Source: Kitasatospora sp. NBC_01287 (GTDB lineage: Bacteria; Actinomycetota; Actinomycetes; Streptomycetales; Streptomycetaceae). Taken from it: a DNA stretch of 64,000 bases. The stretch spans positions 1,116,001-1,180,000 of the forward strand of contig NZ_JAPEPB010000001.1 of the NCBI RefSeq assembly GCF_026340565.1, written 5' to 3'. Every line of letters begins with the position of its first letter. The stretch's first letter is position 1. The translations under genes were made by a program, and so were the position numbers. The notes under the pieces are model-generated. The model saw nothing but the letters and a program-made list of their open reading frames with translations, searched no databases and was not told the origin of the DNA. Positions 24,296 through 35,747 of this stretch are shown here, one piece after another.

Positions 24296-25632
24296 GTGTA
24301 TCGACGGCCACTCGGTGATCCGATTTCAGGCTATGCGGTGAGTGCGGTTGTGCTGGTCTCTTCGAGGGTTTCTCCCTCGATCGGGTGGAGGCGGCAGCGG
24401 CCGAGGATCTCGGAGCCGATGTAGCGGCGCTGTTCTGCCCATTCGTCGCTCTGCTCGGCCAGGACGGCGCCGATCAGGCGGATGATCGAGCTGCGGTCGG
24501 GGAAGATCCCGACGACGTCGGTGCGACGGCGGATCTCCTTGTTCAGGCGCTCCTGCGGGTTGTTCGACCAGATCGACTTCCAGACGGTGCGCGGGAAGGC
24601 GGCGAAGGCGAGCAGGTCTTCGCGGGCGTGCTCCAAGTGCTCCGCGGCTTTGGGGAATCGCTCGTCCAGGGCGGCGATGACGGTGGCCATCTGCTGGCGC
24701 ACGGCCTTCGCGTCGGGCTGTTCGAAGACGGTCCGCAGCAGGGTGGCGACCCAGGGCTGGGCGGACTTCGGGACCTGCGAGAGCAGGTTGCGGGCGTAAT
24801 GCGTTCGGCATCTCTGCCAGGCCGCACCGGGCACGGTGGCGCCGATCGCGTCCACCAGCCCGGCGTGGGCGTCGCTGACGACGAGCTTGACGCCGGCCAG
24901 GCCGCGGGCGACCAGGGAGCGCAGGAAGGCGAGCCAGCCGGCGCCGTCCTCGCTGGTGGCGACGTCCAGGCCCAGGACCTCGCGCTGGCCCTCGTTGTTG
25001 ACGCCGACCGCGACCAGGCAGTGGACGTTGACGACCCGGCCGCCCTCGCGGACCTTCTGGGTGAGCGCGTCGACCCAGACGAACGTGTAGGGGCCCTGGT
25101 CGAGCGGGCGGTTACGGAACTCGGCGACGCGCTCGTCCAAGTGCTTGGCCATCTCGGACACTTGGGACTTGGACAGCTGGGTCACGCCCATGCTCTCGGC
25201 GAGCTTCTCCACTCGCCTGGTGGAGACGCCGAGCAGGTAGCAGGTGGCGACCACCGAGACCAGGGCCTGCTCGGCCCGGCACCGGCGCTCCAGCAGCCAC
25301 GACGGGAAGTAGGACCCCGACCGAACTCTCGGGATGGCCAGGTCGATGGTGCCGGCGCGAGTGTCCCAGTCCCGATGCCGGTAGCCGTTGCGGGAGTTGG
25401 TGCGGTCCTCGCCCGGGCGGCCGTATTCGCCGCCGCAGGCGCGGTCGACGTCGGCGGACATCATCGCCTCGGCGAAGGTCTTCACCATCGCGCGCAACAA
25501 GTCCGGACTCGCCGAGGCGAGGTTCTCCTCCAGCAGCGCGGCGAACGGCAGACTGTCAGGTGCGGTCATCGTGTTGGTCTCCTCTTCGTGACGTCAGACA
25601 TCTCGAAGGATCAACCGGTGGCCGTTCTACAT
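24296..25632 (-). mobile_element. IS256-family insertion sequence inside the CRISPR array
   Basis: The element surrounds a Mutator-type transposase. Its ends form imperfect inverted repeats: left ACGGCCACTCGGTGATCC (~24303-24320) and, in reverse complement, right ACGGCCACCGGTTGATCC (~25609-25626). Exact limits are uncertain by some bases and no 8-9 bp target duplication was recognised. It lies between repeat 16 and the continuing array. About 100 bases of non-array sequence (25633-25732) separate it from the next repeat, so the insertion was followed by other rearrangement or arrived with passenger DNA. Confidence 0.75.
24331..25569 (-). CDS. IS256-family (Mutator-type) transposase
   Basis: 412 aa from ATG 25569. 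DDE-type transposase: N-terminal DNA-binding part (MVKTFAEAMMSADVDRACG, RNGYRHRDWDTRAGTIDLAI, PRVRSGSYFPSWL), first Asp in YTFVWVDALTQKVREGG, second Asp in VKLVVSDAHAGLVDAI, and the CRTHYARNLLSQVPKS helix. The final Glu lies in WSNNPQERLNKEIRRRT, followed by VVGIFPDRSSIIRLIGAVLAE. Length and motifs are complete, so the element may be active. Confidence 0.95.
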   Translation of the reverse strand: MTAPDSLPFAALLEENLASASPDLLRAMVKTFAEAMMSADVDRACGGEYGRPGEDRTNSRNGYRHRDWDTRAGTIDLAIPRVRSGSYFPSWLLERRCRAEQALVSVVATCYLLGVSTRRVEKLAESMGVTQLSKSQVSEMAKHLDERVAEFRNRPLDQGPYTFVWVDALTQKVREGGRVVNVHCLVAVGVNNEGQREVLGLDVATSEDGAGWLAFLRSLVARGLAGVKLVVSDAHAGLVDAIGATVPGAAWQRCRTHYARNLLSQVPKSAQPWVATLLRTVFEQPDAKAVRQQMATVIAALDERFPKAAEHLEHAREDLLAFAAFPRTVWKSIWSNNPQERLNKEIRRRTDVVGIFPDRSSIIRLIGAVLAEQSDEWAEQRRYIGSEILGRCRLHPIEGETLEETSTTALTA

Positions 25633-25732
25633 TCTCAGGCGACACCCGCTACCGGGACGAAACCCCCGGAACGGGTGGAACCCGTACACCACTTCCCTGG
25701 ACGCAACCCCGCGACCAGGCGTTTTCCCAGGT

Positions 25733-26125
25733 CTGCTCCCCGCACCCGCGGGGTTGATCCCACGTCGTGGGCGCGGAGCTGGACCTGAGCCTGCTGCTCC
25801 CCGCACCCGCGGGGTCGATCCCTTGCAGGACTATTCCGCGAGTTTCGCCTCGATCTGCTCGCCGTACCTGCGGGGTTACCCTCACCCGGTCACCCGACTG
25901 CTGCCGTCAGCACCCACATCCCTGCAGCAGTCGGATTGGCACCCTGCCGGGCCTACGGGCCAAGGGGACGCCTGCGCCCCCACACTCGCGGGATTGATCG
26001 CGCGGCCGGAGCCGTTCGCGACCCGGACCCCCTGCTCCCAACAGCCGCAGGGCTGATCCTGACACCCAGCAGGACCCCCATCAGCATGTGGGGCAATTGC
26101 TCCCCGCACCCGCGGGGTTGGCCTA
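25733..26125 (+). CRISPR. Distal, degenerating part of array 1 beyond the IS
   Basis: Repeat starts: 25733 (perfect), 25794 (one change, GGGGTCGATCCC), 25855 (CTGCTCGCCGTACCTG, strongly degenerate), then decayed copies at ~25972 (CTGCGCCCCCACACTCGCGG), ~26032 (CTGCTCCCAACAGCCGCAGG) and ~26097 (TTGCTCCCCGCACCCGCGG). One more lies possibly near 25908. Spacing stays close to 60-61. Degeneration increases away from the leader, as expected for the oldest end of an array. The first two spacers here (25762-25793, 25823-25854) are normal 32-mers. Confidence 0.85.
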
Positions 26126-26391
26126 TCGCCTGGCCAGCGGGCCCGATAGGTCTCCCACTACCCCACGTTCGCGAGGTCGCCACCAAGCTTGCTCCTCACC
26201 ACAGCTGCGCCCACCGAATCACGCCCTCACCCTCCAGGCACCCGTGCCTGGCCGTGCCGTCTCACCTGCCCCCCTCCCAGTCTCCGGCGAACCGATCAGG
26301 TGTGCCCAGCAAACGATCACCTTCGATCATCAGCAGCCTTCTTCCTCTCATCAGCCAATCCCACCAAACCCCTTGCGATTGAATCCCGACC
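26126..26391 (+). promoter_or_regulatory. Region upstream of the cas operon
   Basis: 266 bases between the last decayed repeat and cas3. It has lower GC near 26310-26385 (CTTCGATCATCAGCAGCC, CTTGCGATTGAATCCCGACC), consistent with the operon promoter. No clear -10/-35 pair or operator is claimed. The cas3 start has no strong Shine-Dalgarno sequence. Confidence 0.4.
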
Positions 26392-29300
26392 ATGACCGGA
26401 TCAGCCGACGCCGCTGCCCTCGGGGCGCGGCTCACCCCGGCCGCACGCTCCGTCTGGGCGAAGCATCACCAGGCGACCGACACCTGGCTCCCGCTGTGGC
26501 GGCACCTGGCGGACAGCGCGGCCGTTGCCGGACAGCTGTGGGACGAGTGGCTGCCACTGAGCATCCGTCAACTCATTTCAAACCAACTGGCCGACGACAC
26601 AGCCGACATCAAAAGCTGCGCCCACGCCCGCACCCTCGTCGTCTGGCTCGCCGCCACGCACGACATCGGCAAGGCCACGCCCGCCTTCGCGTGCCAGGTG
26701 GAGAGCCTCGCCGACCGGATGCGGGCGGCGGGGCTGGAGATGCCGCAGCAGCGGCAGTTCGGGGAGGACCGGCGACGGGCGCCGCACGGGTTGGCCGGGC
26801 AACTCCTGCTGCAGGAGTGGCTGGTGGAGGAGAACGGGTGGTCCGAGCGGTGGGCGGCGCAGTTCACCGTCATCGCCGGGGGGCACCACGGGGTACCGCC
26901 GAGCCACTCGCAGATCCATGATCTCGACCTGCGGCCCGACCTGCTGCGGACCCACGGACCCAGCGAAACCCTTTGGCGCGAAACACAGTTCGAGCTGCTG
27001 GATGCCTGCGCTGCCGACTACGGCATCCGCGAGCTGCTCCCCGCCCTCCGCACGGTCAAGCTCTCGCAGCCCACGCAGGTCTCGCTCACCGCTGTCGTCA
27101 TCCTCGCCGACTGGATCGCCAGCAACCCGGAGCTGTTCCCCTACCTTCCCCTCCCGCAGCCTTCGCGCTCAGCCGACCGGATCGCCGCTGCCTGGCGCGG
27201 GCTGAACCTGCCGCCTCGATGGTGCCCGGTGGAACCCACGGAGCCCGCGGCCACGTTGATCGCCCGCCGCTTCGCACTACCACCCGGTGCCACGGCCCGG
27301 CCGGTCCAGGAGCAGGCGATCGAGCTGGCGCGCACCATGCCGGAGCCGGGCCTGATGGTGATCGAGGCGCCCATGGGCGAGGGCAAGACGGAGGCCGCCC
27401 TCGCGGTGGCGGAGATCTTCGCCGCTCGTAGCGGGGCGGGCGGCTGCTTCATCGCGCTGCCCACCCGGGCGACGAGCAACGCGATGTTCTCCCGGCTCCT
27501 CCAGTGGCTGGACCACCTACCGGGCGACGGTGAGCGCTCCGTATACCTGGCGCACGCGAAGGCCGCACTGCAGGACGAGTACGCCGGACTGATGCGCGCG
27601 GGAAACCGGAGCATCGAAGCCGTGGACGCGGACGGGCCGCGCGGGATTCCGCGCTCATGGCGGCAGAACCGTTCGGCAGAGGCCGAGTTGATCGCCCACC
27701 AATGGCTGCGCGGGCGGAAGAAGGGCATGCTCGCTTCGTTCGCGGTCGGCACCGTCGACCAGCTCCTCTTCGCCGGGCTCAAGAGCCGGCACCTGGCGCT
27801 GCGGCATCTGGCGCTGGCCGGCAAGGTCGTCGTGATCGACGAAGTGCACGCCTACGACGCCTACATGAGCAGCTACCTGGAGCGGGTGCTCTCCTGGCTC
27901 GGCGCCTACCGCGTCCCGGTGGTGATGCTCTCGGCGACCCTCCCTGCCGCGACCCGCAAGGCCCTGCTGCAGGCGTACACCGGGGCCGAGGCTGGCAACC
28001 AGGCGGAGTACGTCGGAGTGCCGCTCCCCCCGACCGCCGCGTACCCGCTGCTGACCGCCGTGGCCCCCAGCAGCCGTCCGGTCGAGCGCCAACCACCCGC
28101 CGCGTCCGGCCGCCGCACCGCCGTCCGGCTGGACCCACTGAGCGACGACCTCGGCGAGCTCGCCGACCGCCTGGCCCACGAGCTGCGCGAGGGCGGCTGC
28201 GCGCTGGTCGTGCGCAACACCGTGGACCGCGTGCTGGAGGCCACTCAGCAGCTCCGGGAGCGCTTCGGTGCGGCAGCCGTCACCGTCGCCCACGCCCGGT
28301 TCCTCGATCTGGACCGGGCCCGCAAGGACAGCGAGTTGCTGAGCCGGTTCGGTCCTGACGCGCACCCAGGGGCCCGACCCGCCGGCCCGCACATCGTGGT
28401 AGCGAGCCAGGTCGTCGAACAGTCGCTGGACATCGACTTCGACCTGCTGGTCACCGACCTCTGCCCGGTCGACCTGCTGCTGCAGCGCCTGGGTCGGCTC
28501 CACCGCCACCAGCGCCAGCGCCCTGCGCCGCTCCGCACCGCGCGCTGCCTGCTGACGGGGGTCGACTGGCAGGTCGGCGCATCGCCGGCTTCTCTGACGC
28601 TCCAGGGATCAGTTGCACCGGCACCGTCGACACCCCCAACGCCCCCGACGCCCGTCCGCGGCTCCGTGGCCATCTACCGCCTTCACCCCCTGCTGCGTGC
28701 GCTGGCTGTCCTCCAGCCCCAGCTGCACGCCGATGGACCAGCCCTCCAACTCCCGGACGACATCAGCCCGCTCGTCCAACGCGCCTACGGCGACGGCCCC
28801 GAGGGCCCGCCCGAGTGGGCGGCTGCCATGGCGCGGGCCGCCGACGACTACCGCCGGGCCCGCGCGGAGCAGACCGCCCGTGCCGAGGTGTTCCGGCTGG
28901 ACGAGGTACGCAGACCGGGGCGCTCACTCGTCGGCTGGATCGAGGCCGGCGTCGGCGACACGGAGGACACCCGCACCGGCCGGGCCCAGGTGCGCGACGG
29001 CGAGGAGAGTCTCGAAGTGCTCGTGGCCCAGCGGCGGGCGGACGGCTCACTCACCACCGTGCCCTGGCTGGACCGCGGGATGGGCGGGCTGGAGCTGCCG
29101 CTCGACGCGGTACCGGCGCCGCGTGCGTGCCGAGCCCTGGCGGCGAGTTCACTGCGCCTGCCCTACCAGTTCAGCAAGCCCTGGGTGGTGGACCGCGCGA
29201 TCGACGAGCTGGAGCAGCTGAACGTCGCCGCCTGGCAGGTGCGCGAGTGCCCGCAGTTGGCGGGCGAGCTGGTGCTGGTGCTGGACGAGGACTGCCGGAC

Positions 29301-31211
29301 CCAACTGGTTGGCTACGAGCTGCAGTACAGCGTCACCGACGGCCTGGTGGTCAGGTCGGCCGACGCGAAGAAGAGGAGTCAGGTGCCATCCGTTCCATCC
29401 GTTCCGTCCAAGTCGTCCACGCCGCAGGTGCTGCTTGCGCACGCGGCGCCTCCCACGCGATCCGTACCGTCCTTCGACCTGGTCTCGCAGCCGTGGCTGC
29501 CCGTGCAGCGGCTCGACGGCACGACGGCCGAGCTCTCCCTCGGCGAGGTCTTCACGGAGGCCCACGCCCTGCGTCGACTGGTCGGTGATCTGCCCACCCA
29601 GGAATTCGCGCTGCTGCGGCTCCTGTTGGCGATCCTGCACGACGCCGTCGAAGGCCCGGTCGAGCTGGAGGACTGGGAGGAGCTCTGGCACAGCCCGGCG
29701 CCGTTCACGGCGGTCGGCCCGTATCTGGCGAAGTACCAGGAGCACTTCGACCTGCTGCACCCGCGCACTCCCTTCTTCCAAGTGGCCGAACTGCGCACGG
29801 AGAAGGACGAGGTGGCGAGCCTCAACCGGATCGTCGCCGATGTGCCCAACGGTGACCCGTTCCTCACCATGCGGATGCCCGGTGTGGACCGGTTGGGCTT
29901 CGCGGAGGCGGCGCGCTGGCTGGTGCACGCCCACGCCTTCGACACCTCGGGGATCAAGTCGGCCGCCGTGGGCGACCCCCGCGCCAAGAGCGGCAAGGTG
30001 TATCCGCAGGGCCTGGGTTGGACCGGAAACCTCGGCGGCGTACTGGCGGAGGGCGACACCCTGCGCGAGACACTGCTGCTCAACCTGGTGGCCGCCGACT
30101 CGCCCGGCCTGCGGTTCAGGCCGGCGGACGACCGCCCGGCCTGGCGCCGCGGACCCTACGGGCCCGCCCAGGACCCCGGCGCCGCAGACCCGGCGGCCCG
30201 CCGACCGTCCGGCCCCAGAGACCTCTACACCTGGCAGTCCCGCCGCATCCGCCTGCACCACGACGGGCAGCAGGTGCACGGGGTCGTCCTCTCCTACGGC
30301 GATCCGCTCAGCCCGCGCAACCGGTTCGCGCTGGAGCCGATGACCGGGTGGCGGCGCAGCCCGGCTCAGGAGAGGAAGCTCGGCGAGGTACCGGTGTACC
30401 TGCCGCGCGAGCACGACCCGGCTCGGGCGGCCTGGCGCGGCCTGGCGGCGCTGCTGACCGCCGAGGCCGAGCACCTGCCCGAGCAGCGCGCGGAGGCCGC
30501 CACCTTCCTGCGCCCGCGGGTGCTGGACTGGGTGGCCCGGTTGACGACCGAGCGGGTGCTGCCCGCTCGCAAGTTGATCAGGGCGCGCATCATCGGTGCG
30601 GCGTACGGGACCCAGCAGTCGGTGATCGATGACGTGGTCGACGACGGCCTCGCCCTCGCCGTGGTCCTGCTCCACGAGCACGACCACCGCTACGCCGCCG
30701 CGGCGATCGACGCGGTCGCGGACGCCGACAGCGCCGTCCGGGCGCTGGGCCGACTGGCGTCCGACCTCGCCGAGGCAGCCGGCTCCGCCCAGGACCCGCC
30801 GCAGAACCGCGCCCTGGACCTCGGGTTCGGCCTGCTCGACGGGCCGTACCGGCAGTGGCTGGCCGAACTGGGTCGCAGCGCCGACCCGGCCGAGGCCCGG
30901 CAGGAGTGGCAGCGCACCGTGCACCGCCTGCTCGGCAGCACCGGGCGCGAGCTGGCCGATGCGGCCCCGCAAGCCGCTTGCGAAGGGCGGGTGGTGACCG
31001 ACGCCAAGGGCGGCCGCTCCTGGCTCGACGACAGTCGCGCGCTGCTGCGGTTCCGCGGGCGGCTGAACCGCTTACTGCCCGCAGCCGTTGCCGATGAGCG
31101 GATGAACGGCGACAAGCCGCGCAACCACCACGAGCAAGACGAAGGCAGCGCGCGCAGCATGCCGAGCGAGCACAACGGCCAGAGCGGCCAAAGCGACCAG
31201 AAGGCTGAGGA

Positions 31212-31215
<4 letters not shown>
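26392..31215 (+). CDS. cas3-cse1: Cas3-Cse1 (Cas8e) fusion protein
   Basis: 1607 aa. Residues ~15-250 are the Cas3 HD nuclease (WRHLADSA, ATHDIGKATPAF near 88, HGLAGQLL, IAGGHHGVPPS). Residues ~300-830 are the SF2 helicase: Walker A APMGEGKTEAAL (~326), DEVH box VVIDEVHAYDAY (~482), motif III MLSATLP, and VASQVVEQSLDIDFD then QRLGRLHRH. A Ser/Pro/Val linker (~992-1025, SVPSVPSKSS) joins Cse1, the large Cascade subunit that recognises the PAM and recruits Cas3: FDLVSQPWLPVQ at ~1028, then GWTGNLGGVL. Such fusions are known in streptomycetes. It leads the operon and overlaps cse2 by 4 bp. Confidence 0.97.
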
Positions 31216-31951
<736 letters not shown>

Positions 31952-31955
<4 letters not shown>

Positions 31956-33214
31956 CCCGGACCATCCTCGATGTCCACATCCTCCAGACCGTGCCGCCGA
32001 GCAACCTGAACCGGGACGACACCGGCTCACCGAAGACCGCCATCTACGGCGGGGTGCGCCGCGCCCGGGTCTCCAGCCAGGCCTGGAAGCGCGCCACCCG
32101 GCAGGCCTTCGCCGAGCTGCTCGATCCCAGTGAACTCGGCGTCCGGACAAAGAAGGTGGCCGAGGCCCTGGCTGAGCGGATCACCGCGCTGAGCCCGACG
32201 ACGGAGGGCGCCGAGGCACTCGCACTGGCCGCCGACACACTGATCGCCGCCACCGGCGCGAAGATCGAGCCGCCCCGCCGCAAGGCGAACGCGGCCAAGG
32301 AGAAGGCCGGCGCGCCGGATCCAGCCCCCGAGTCCTCGTATCTGATGTTCCTGAGCTCCCGTCAACTCGACGCCCTGGCACAGCTCGCGGCCGAGGCGGT
32401 GAAGAGCGGGGACAGCAAGGCCTTCCTCAAGGAGAAGGACAACAGGGCCCAGGCCCGCCAACTCGCTGACACCCGGCACTCGGTGGACATCGCCCTGTTC
32501 GGCCGGATGGTCGCGGACGCCACCGACATCAACGTCGACGCCGCGGCGCAGGTGGCGCACGCGATCAGCGTCCACGCCGCGGAGACCGAGTCGGACTACT
32601 ACACCGCCGTGGACGACCGGAACAGCGAGGCCGAGCCCGGGGCCGGCATGATCGGCACGGTCGAGTTCAACTCAGCGACGCTCTACCGCTATGCCGCACT
32701 CGACGTGGACCAGCTGTACCGCAACCTCAGCAAGGGGCCGGTGACCGACGAGTCGGCGGCGACGTCCGTGCGGCGCGCGGTCGAAGCGTTCGTCGAGGGC
32801 TTCGTCGCCTCGATCCCGACCGGGAAGATCAACACCTTCGGCAATCACACCCTGCCGGACGCGGTAATCGTCAAGTTGCGCTCGTCGCGGCCGATCAGCT
32901 TCGTCGGTGCCTTCGAGGAGCCGGTGCAGGCGGGCCGGAGCGGCGGCCATGTCGCGGCGGCCAGCGCGAGGCTGGCGGCGTTCGTGCCGACACTGGAGCG
33001 AGCCTACGGCGCGGAGAGCGGGGGCGGCAGCTGGGTGCTGCGGGTCGGGACCGATACCGAGCAACTCGCCTCCCTGGGTACCGAGGTCAACTTGCCGGAG
33101 CTGGTGCAGGCGGTCGGCTCGGCAGTCGGCGCCGCCGTTGCCGAGACCATTGCCGGGACCGGGGCGGCGACGCCTGCCGCGACCATGGCGGGCCGCACGG
33201 AGCGGCGTGGATGA
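31952..33214 (+). CDS. cas7e: Cas7e (Cse4/CasC), Cascade backbone
   Basis: 420 aa. GTG start at 31952 overlaps the cse2 stop by 4 bp. RAMP fold with the family opening LDVHILQTVPPSNLNRDD, then TAIYGGVRRARVSSQAWKRATRQAF, MIGTVEFNSATLYRYAALDV, VEAFVEGFVASIPTGKINTFGN and RPISFVGAFEEPV. Six copies coat the crRNA spacer. The length is near the usual 350-390 with a modest extension (AKIEPPRRKANAAKEKAG insertion ~105-125). It overlaps cas5e. Confidence 0.96.
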
Positions 33215-33993
33215 GCGTTCTCGTCCTCCGACTGGCCGGACCGCTGCAGTCCTGGGGCTCGGCGGCCCGCTTCGCCCGGCGCACCACGGAGACCGCCCCC
33301 ACCAAGAGCGGCGTACTCGGCCTGCTCGCCGGCGCCCAGGGGCGGGACCGCGACGCCGACCTGTCCGACCTCGCCGCGCTGCGGTTCGGTGTGCGGATCG
33401 AGCAGCCCGGCACTCGCATCGTGGACCTGCAGACGGCGCACCACGGCGACAGCGACCGGTCGATGCCCCTGTCGCAGCGCTTCTACCTGGCGGACGCGGT
33501 CTTCCTGGCCGCGCTTGAGGGCGAACGCTCGCTGATCGCCGCGCTGCACGCGGCCGTTCGGGCACCCGTGCACCTGCCGTACCTGGGGCGGCGCTCGTGT
33601 CCGCCGAGCGGGCCGGTCGATGTCGGGGTGCGGGACGACGCAGGGCTGCGGGAGGTACTGGAACGGGAGCCCTGGCTGGCCGCCCCCTGGTACCGACGGG
33701 AGCACGGACAGAAGGCCGTACTGCGGCTGACACTGCTGATCGAGCCGGGGGACGAGGGCGGGGACGGGGACGCGCACGCCGCCGCGCACGCGGGCGCCGA
33801 CGCCGTGCGGGATCAGCCGATCAGCTTCGACCCGCGCCACCGGCGCTACGCACTGCGCGGCGTCCACACGGCGAGCGTGCTGCTGCCGCGACCGCACGAG
33901 CAATCCCCCCTCCCCACGCCCACGCCCACGCCTGTGCCCACGCCTGTGCCCGTGCCCGACCATGATCCGACGCAGTTGCTGGACGGGGTCTGA
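33211..33993 (+). CDS. cas5e: Cas5e (CasD), crRNA 5'-handle subunit
   Basis: 260 aa, ATGA overlap with cas7e. Cas5e opening SVLVLRLAGPLQSWGSAARF ARRTTETAPTKSGVLGLLAGA is unmistakable (19-21 residues each, in order). RFYLADAVFLAALEG and LPYLGRRSCPPSGPV follow. The C-terminus is extended by ~35 residues of Pro/Thr/Val repeats (TPTPTPVPTPVPVP), encoded by a 6-bp repeat at ~33915-33955, which is probably disordered. Cas5e caps the 5' end of the crRNA in Cascade. Confidence 0.96.
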   Translation: MSVLVLRLAGPLQSWGSAARFARRTTETAPTKSGVLGLLAGAQGRDRDADLSDLAALRFGVRIEQPGTRIVDLQTAHHGDSDRSMPLSQRFYLADAVFLAALEGERSLIAALHAAVRAPVHLPYLGRRSCPPSGPVDVGVRDDAGLREVLEREPWLAAPWYRREHGQKAVLRLTLLIEPGDEGGDGDAHAAAHAGADAVRDQPISFDPRHRRYALRGVHTASVLLPRPHEQSPLPTPTPTPVPTPVPVPDHDPTQLLDGV

Positions 33994-33996
33994 CCG

Positions 33997-34704
33997 ATGT
34001 TCCTCACACGCTTCCGTATCAACACCGCGCGCACCGACGCCAAGCGGTTGCTCTCCTCACCGCAACGGCTGCACGCCGCCGTGATGTCGTCCTTCGCGGA
34101 GCTGCCCACCCACGAGGGTGGCGGTCCCCGCGTGTTGTGGCGCGTCGACCACAACACCCGTGCCGAGGTGGCGCTCTACGTTGTCGGCCCGCACCAGCCC
34201 GACCTGACCCACCTGGTCGAACAGGCCGGCTGGCCCACTCTCGGCGGCGGCTGGCAGACCTTCGACTACGGGCCCTTCCTGACCAAGCTCACCGCTGGCG
34301 ACACCTGGTCGTTCCGGCTCACCGCCAACCCCGTGCACAGCATCCGCCGCAAGGAAGGCGAACCGACAAAGCGCACTGCACATCTGACACATCGTCATCA
34401 GGAGCAATGGCTGCTCGACCGGCAGAAGGAAGGCGGCTTCGCCATCCTGGAGACGACGCCCGAACGCCGCGTCCTGCCACAGGGCGACGAACACCAGCTC
34501 ATCGTGCGCGATCAGCGCGGGCTCGACTTCGGCAAGACCGACCAACCCGGCGGCCCACGCAGGCGGGTCACCATCGTCACCGCCACGTACGACGGGCGCC
34601 TGCGGGTGACCGACCCGGACGCCCTGCGCCGCACGCTGACGGCGGGGCTGGGCAAGGCCAAGGCCTACGGTTGCGGCCTGATGACCCTCGCCCCGGTGCG
34701 GTGA
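33997..34704 (+). CDS. cas6e: Cas6e (Cse3/CasE), pre-crRNA endoribonuclease
   Basis: 235 aa, three bases after cas5e. It opens MFLTRFRINTARTDAKRLLSS then PQRLHAAVMSSF, where the family's catalytic His lies in LHAAVM. The C-terminal glycine-rich loop GLGKAKAYGCGLMTLAPV is intact. It cleaves each repeat hairpin and stays bound to the 3' handle. The CCCCGC/GCGGGG stem of the local repeats is a suitable substrate. Confidence 0.96.
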   Translation: MFLTRFRINTARTDAKRLLSSPQRLHAAVMSSFAELPTHEGGGPRVLWRVDHNTRAEVALYVVGPHQPDLTHLVEQAGWPTLGGGWQTFDYGPFLTKLTAGDTWSFRLTANPVHSIRRKEGEPTKRTAHLTHRHQEQWLLDRQKEGGFAILETTPERRVLPQGDEHQLIVRDQRGLDFGKTDQPGGPRRRVTIVTATYDGRLRVTDPDALRRTLTAGLGKAKAYGCGLMTLAPVR

Positions 34705-35747
34705 GCACGGTGAGCACTCCGGCCAGGCGCCGGCTGTCCACGCCGCGCGAACTCGCTCGCGTCGGCGACCGGTTGTCCTTCGTCTACCTCGAACGGTGCG
34801 TGGTGCACCGGGACGCCAACGCGATCACCGCCGACGACGCCGACGGCACCACCCACATCCCGTCGGCCACCATCGGCACCCTGCTGCTCGGCCCGGGCAC
34901 CCGCATCACCCACCAGGCCATGAGCGTGCTGGGCGAGTGTGGCGCCGGCGTGGTCTGGGTGGGCGAGAACGGCGTCCGCTACTACGCGGCGGGCCGGGCC
35001 CTGACCCGGTCCGCCGCCCTCGCCGAGGCCCAGGCCACCGCCTGGGCCAACCGGCGCAGCCGCCTCGACGTCGCCCGCGCGATGTACCGCACCCGCTACC
35101 CCGACGAGGACCCCTCCGGACTCACCCGCCTCGAACTCCTGGGCCACGAGGGCCAACGGGTCAAGGAAGCCTACCGGCGAGAGTCGCTGCGCACCGGCGT
35201 CCGGTGGAGCGGTCGGCACTACGTCCCCGGCGACTTCGCCTCCGGAGACGCACCCAACCAGGCCGTCACCGCAGCCGCCCAGTGCCTGTACGGGATCGCC
35301 CACGCCGTCGTTGGCGCCCTCGGCTGCTCGCCTGCTTTGGGCTTCGTTCACTCCGGCCACGAACTGTCGTTCGTCCTCGACGTGGCCGACCTGTACAAGA
35401 CCGAGGTCGGCATCCCGGCCGCCTTCGACGCGGCCCTGGAGGGCCCCGACGACATCGCCTCCCGCACCCGCCGCGCCTTGCGGGAGCGGATCCGCACCAC
35501 CGGCCTGCTGGACCGCTGCGTCGACGACATCAAGCGGCTGCTCGCACCGTACGCGAGACAGGAGAAGGACGGTACGGAGGCTGCGGCCACCGCTGACGAC
35601 GCGGTGGCCCTGGTCGACGCGCTGGACGCCGAGGAAGCCGAGAACGCCTTTGATGGGGCGGACGAGTCGGACCGGGTGGAACTCCAGACCGATCGAGGGC
35701 GAACCGTGCCAGGCGGCCGCAACTACAGCGATGGGGCCGACCGGTGA
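34701..35747 (+). CDS. cas1e: Cas1e integrase
   Basis: 348 aa from GTG 34701, which overlaps the cas6e stop. Family motifs: RVGDRLSFVYLERCVVHRDAN, IPSATIGTLLLGPGTRITHQA, and active-site Glu in LLGHEGQRVKEAYR. The His/Asp cluster is in FVHSGHELSFVLDVADLYK. With Cas2e it integrates new spacers. The last ~65 residues after LLAPYARQ are acidic and low-complexity and extend beyond a typical Cas1e. All catalytic residues are present, so adaptation is expected to be competent. Confidence 0.96.
   Translation: MSTVSTPARRRLSTPRELARVGDRLSFVYLERCVVHRDANAITADDADGTTHIPSATIGTLLLGPGTRITHQAMSVLGECGAGVVWVGENGVRYYAAGRALTRSAALAEAQATAWANRRSRLDVARAMYRTRYPDEDPSGLTRLELLGHEGQRVKEAYRRESLRTGVRWSGRHYVPGDFASGDAPNQAVTAAAQCLYGIAHAVVGALGCSPALGFVHSGHELSFVLDVADLYKTEVGIPAAFDAALEGPDDIASRTRRALRERIRTTGLLDRCVDDIKRLLAPYARQEKDGTEAAATADDAVALVDALDAEEAENAFDGADESDRVELQTDRGRTVPGGRNYSDGADR

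Noticed and set aside
24385..25788. 467-aa plus-strand ORF over the IS
   Set aside because: Antisense shadow of the transposase; no domain.
29149..30972. 607-aa minus-strand ORF inside cas3-cse1
   Set aside because: Antisense shadow; the plus frame has clear Cse1 motifs.
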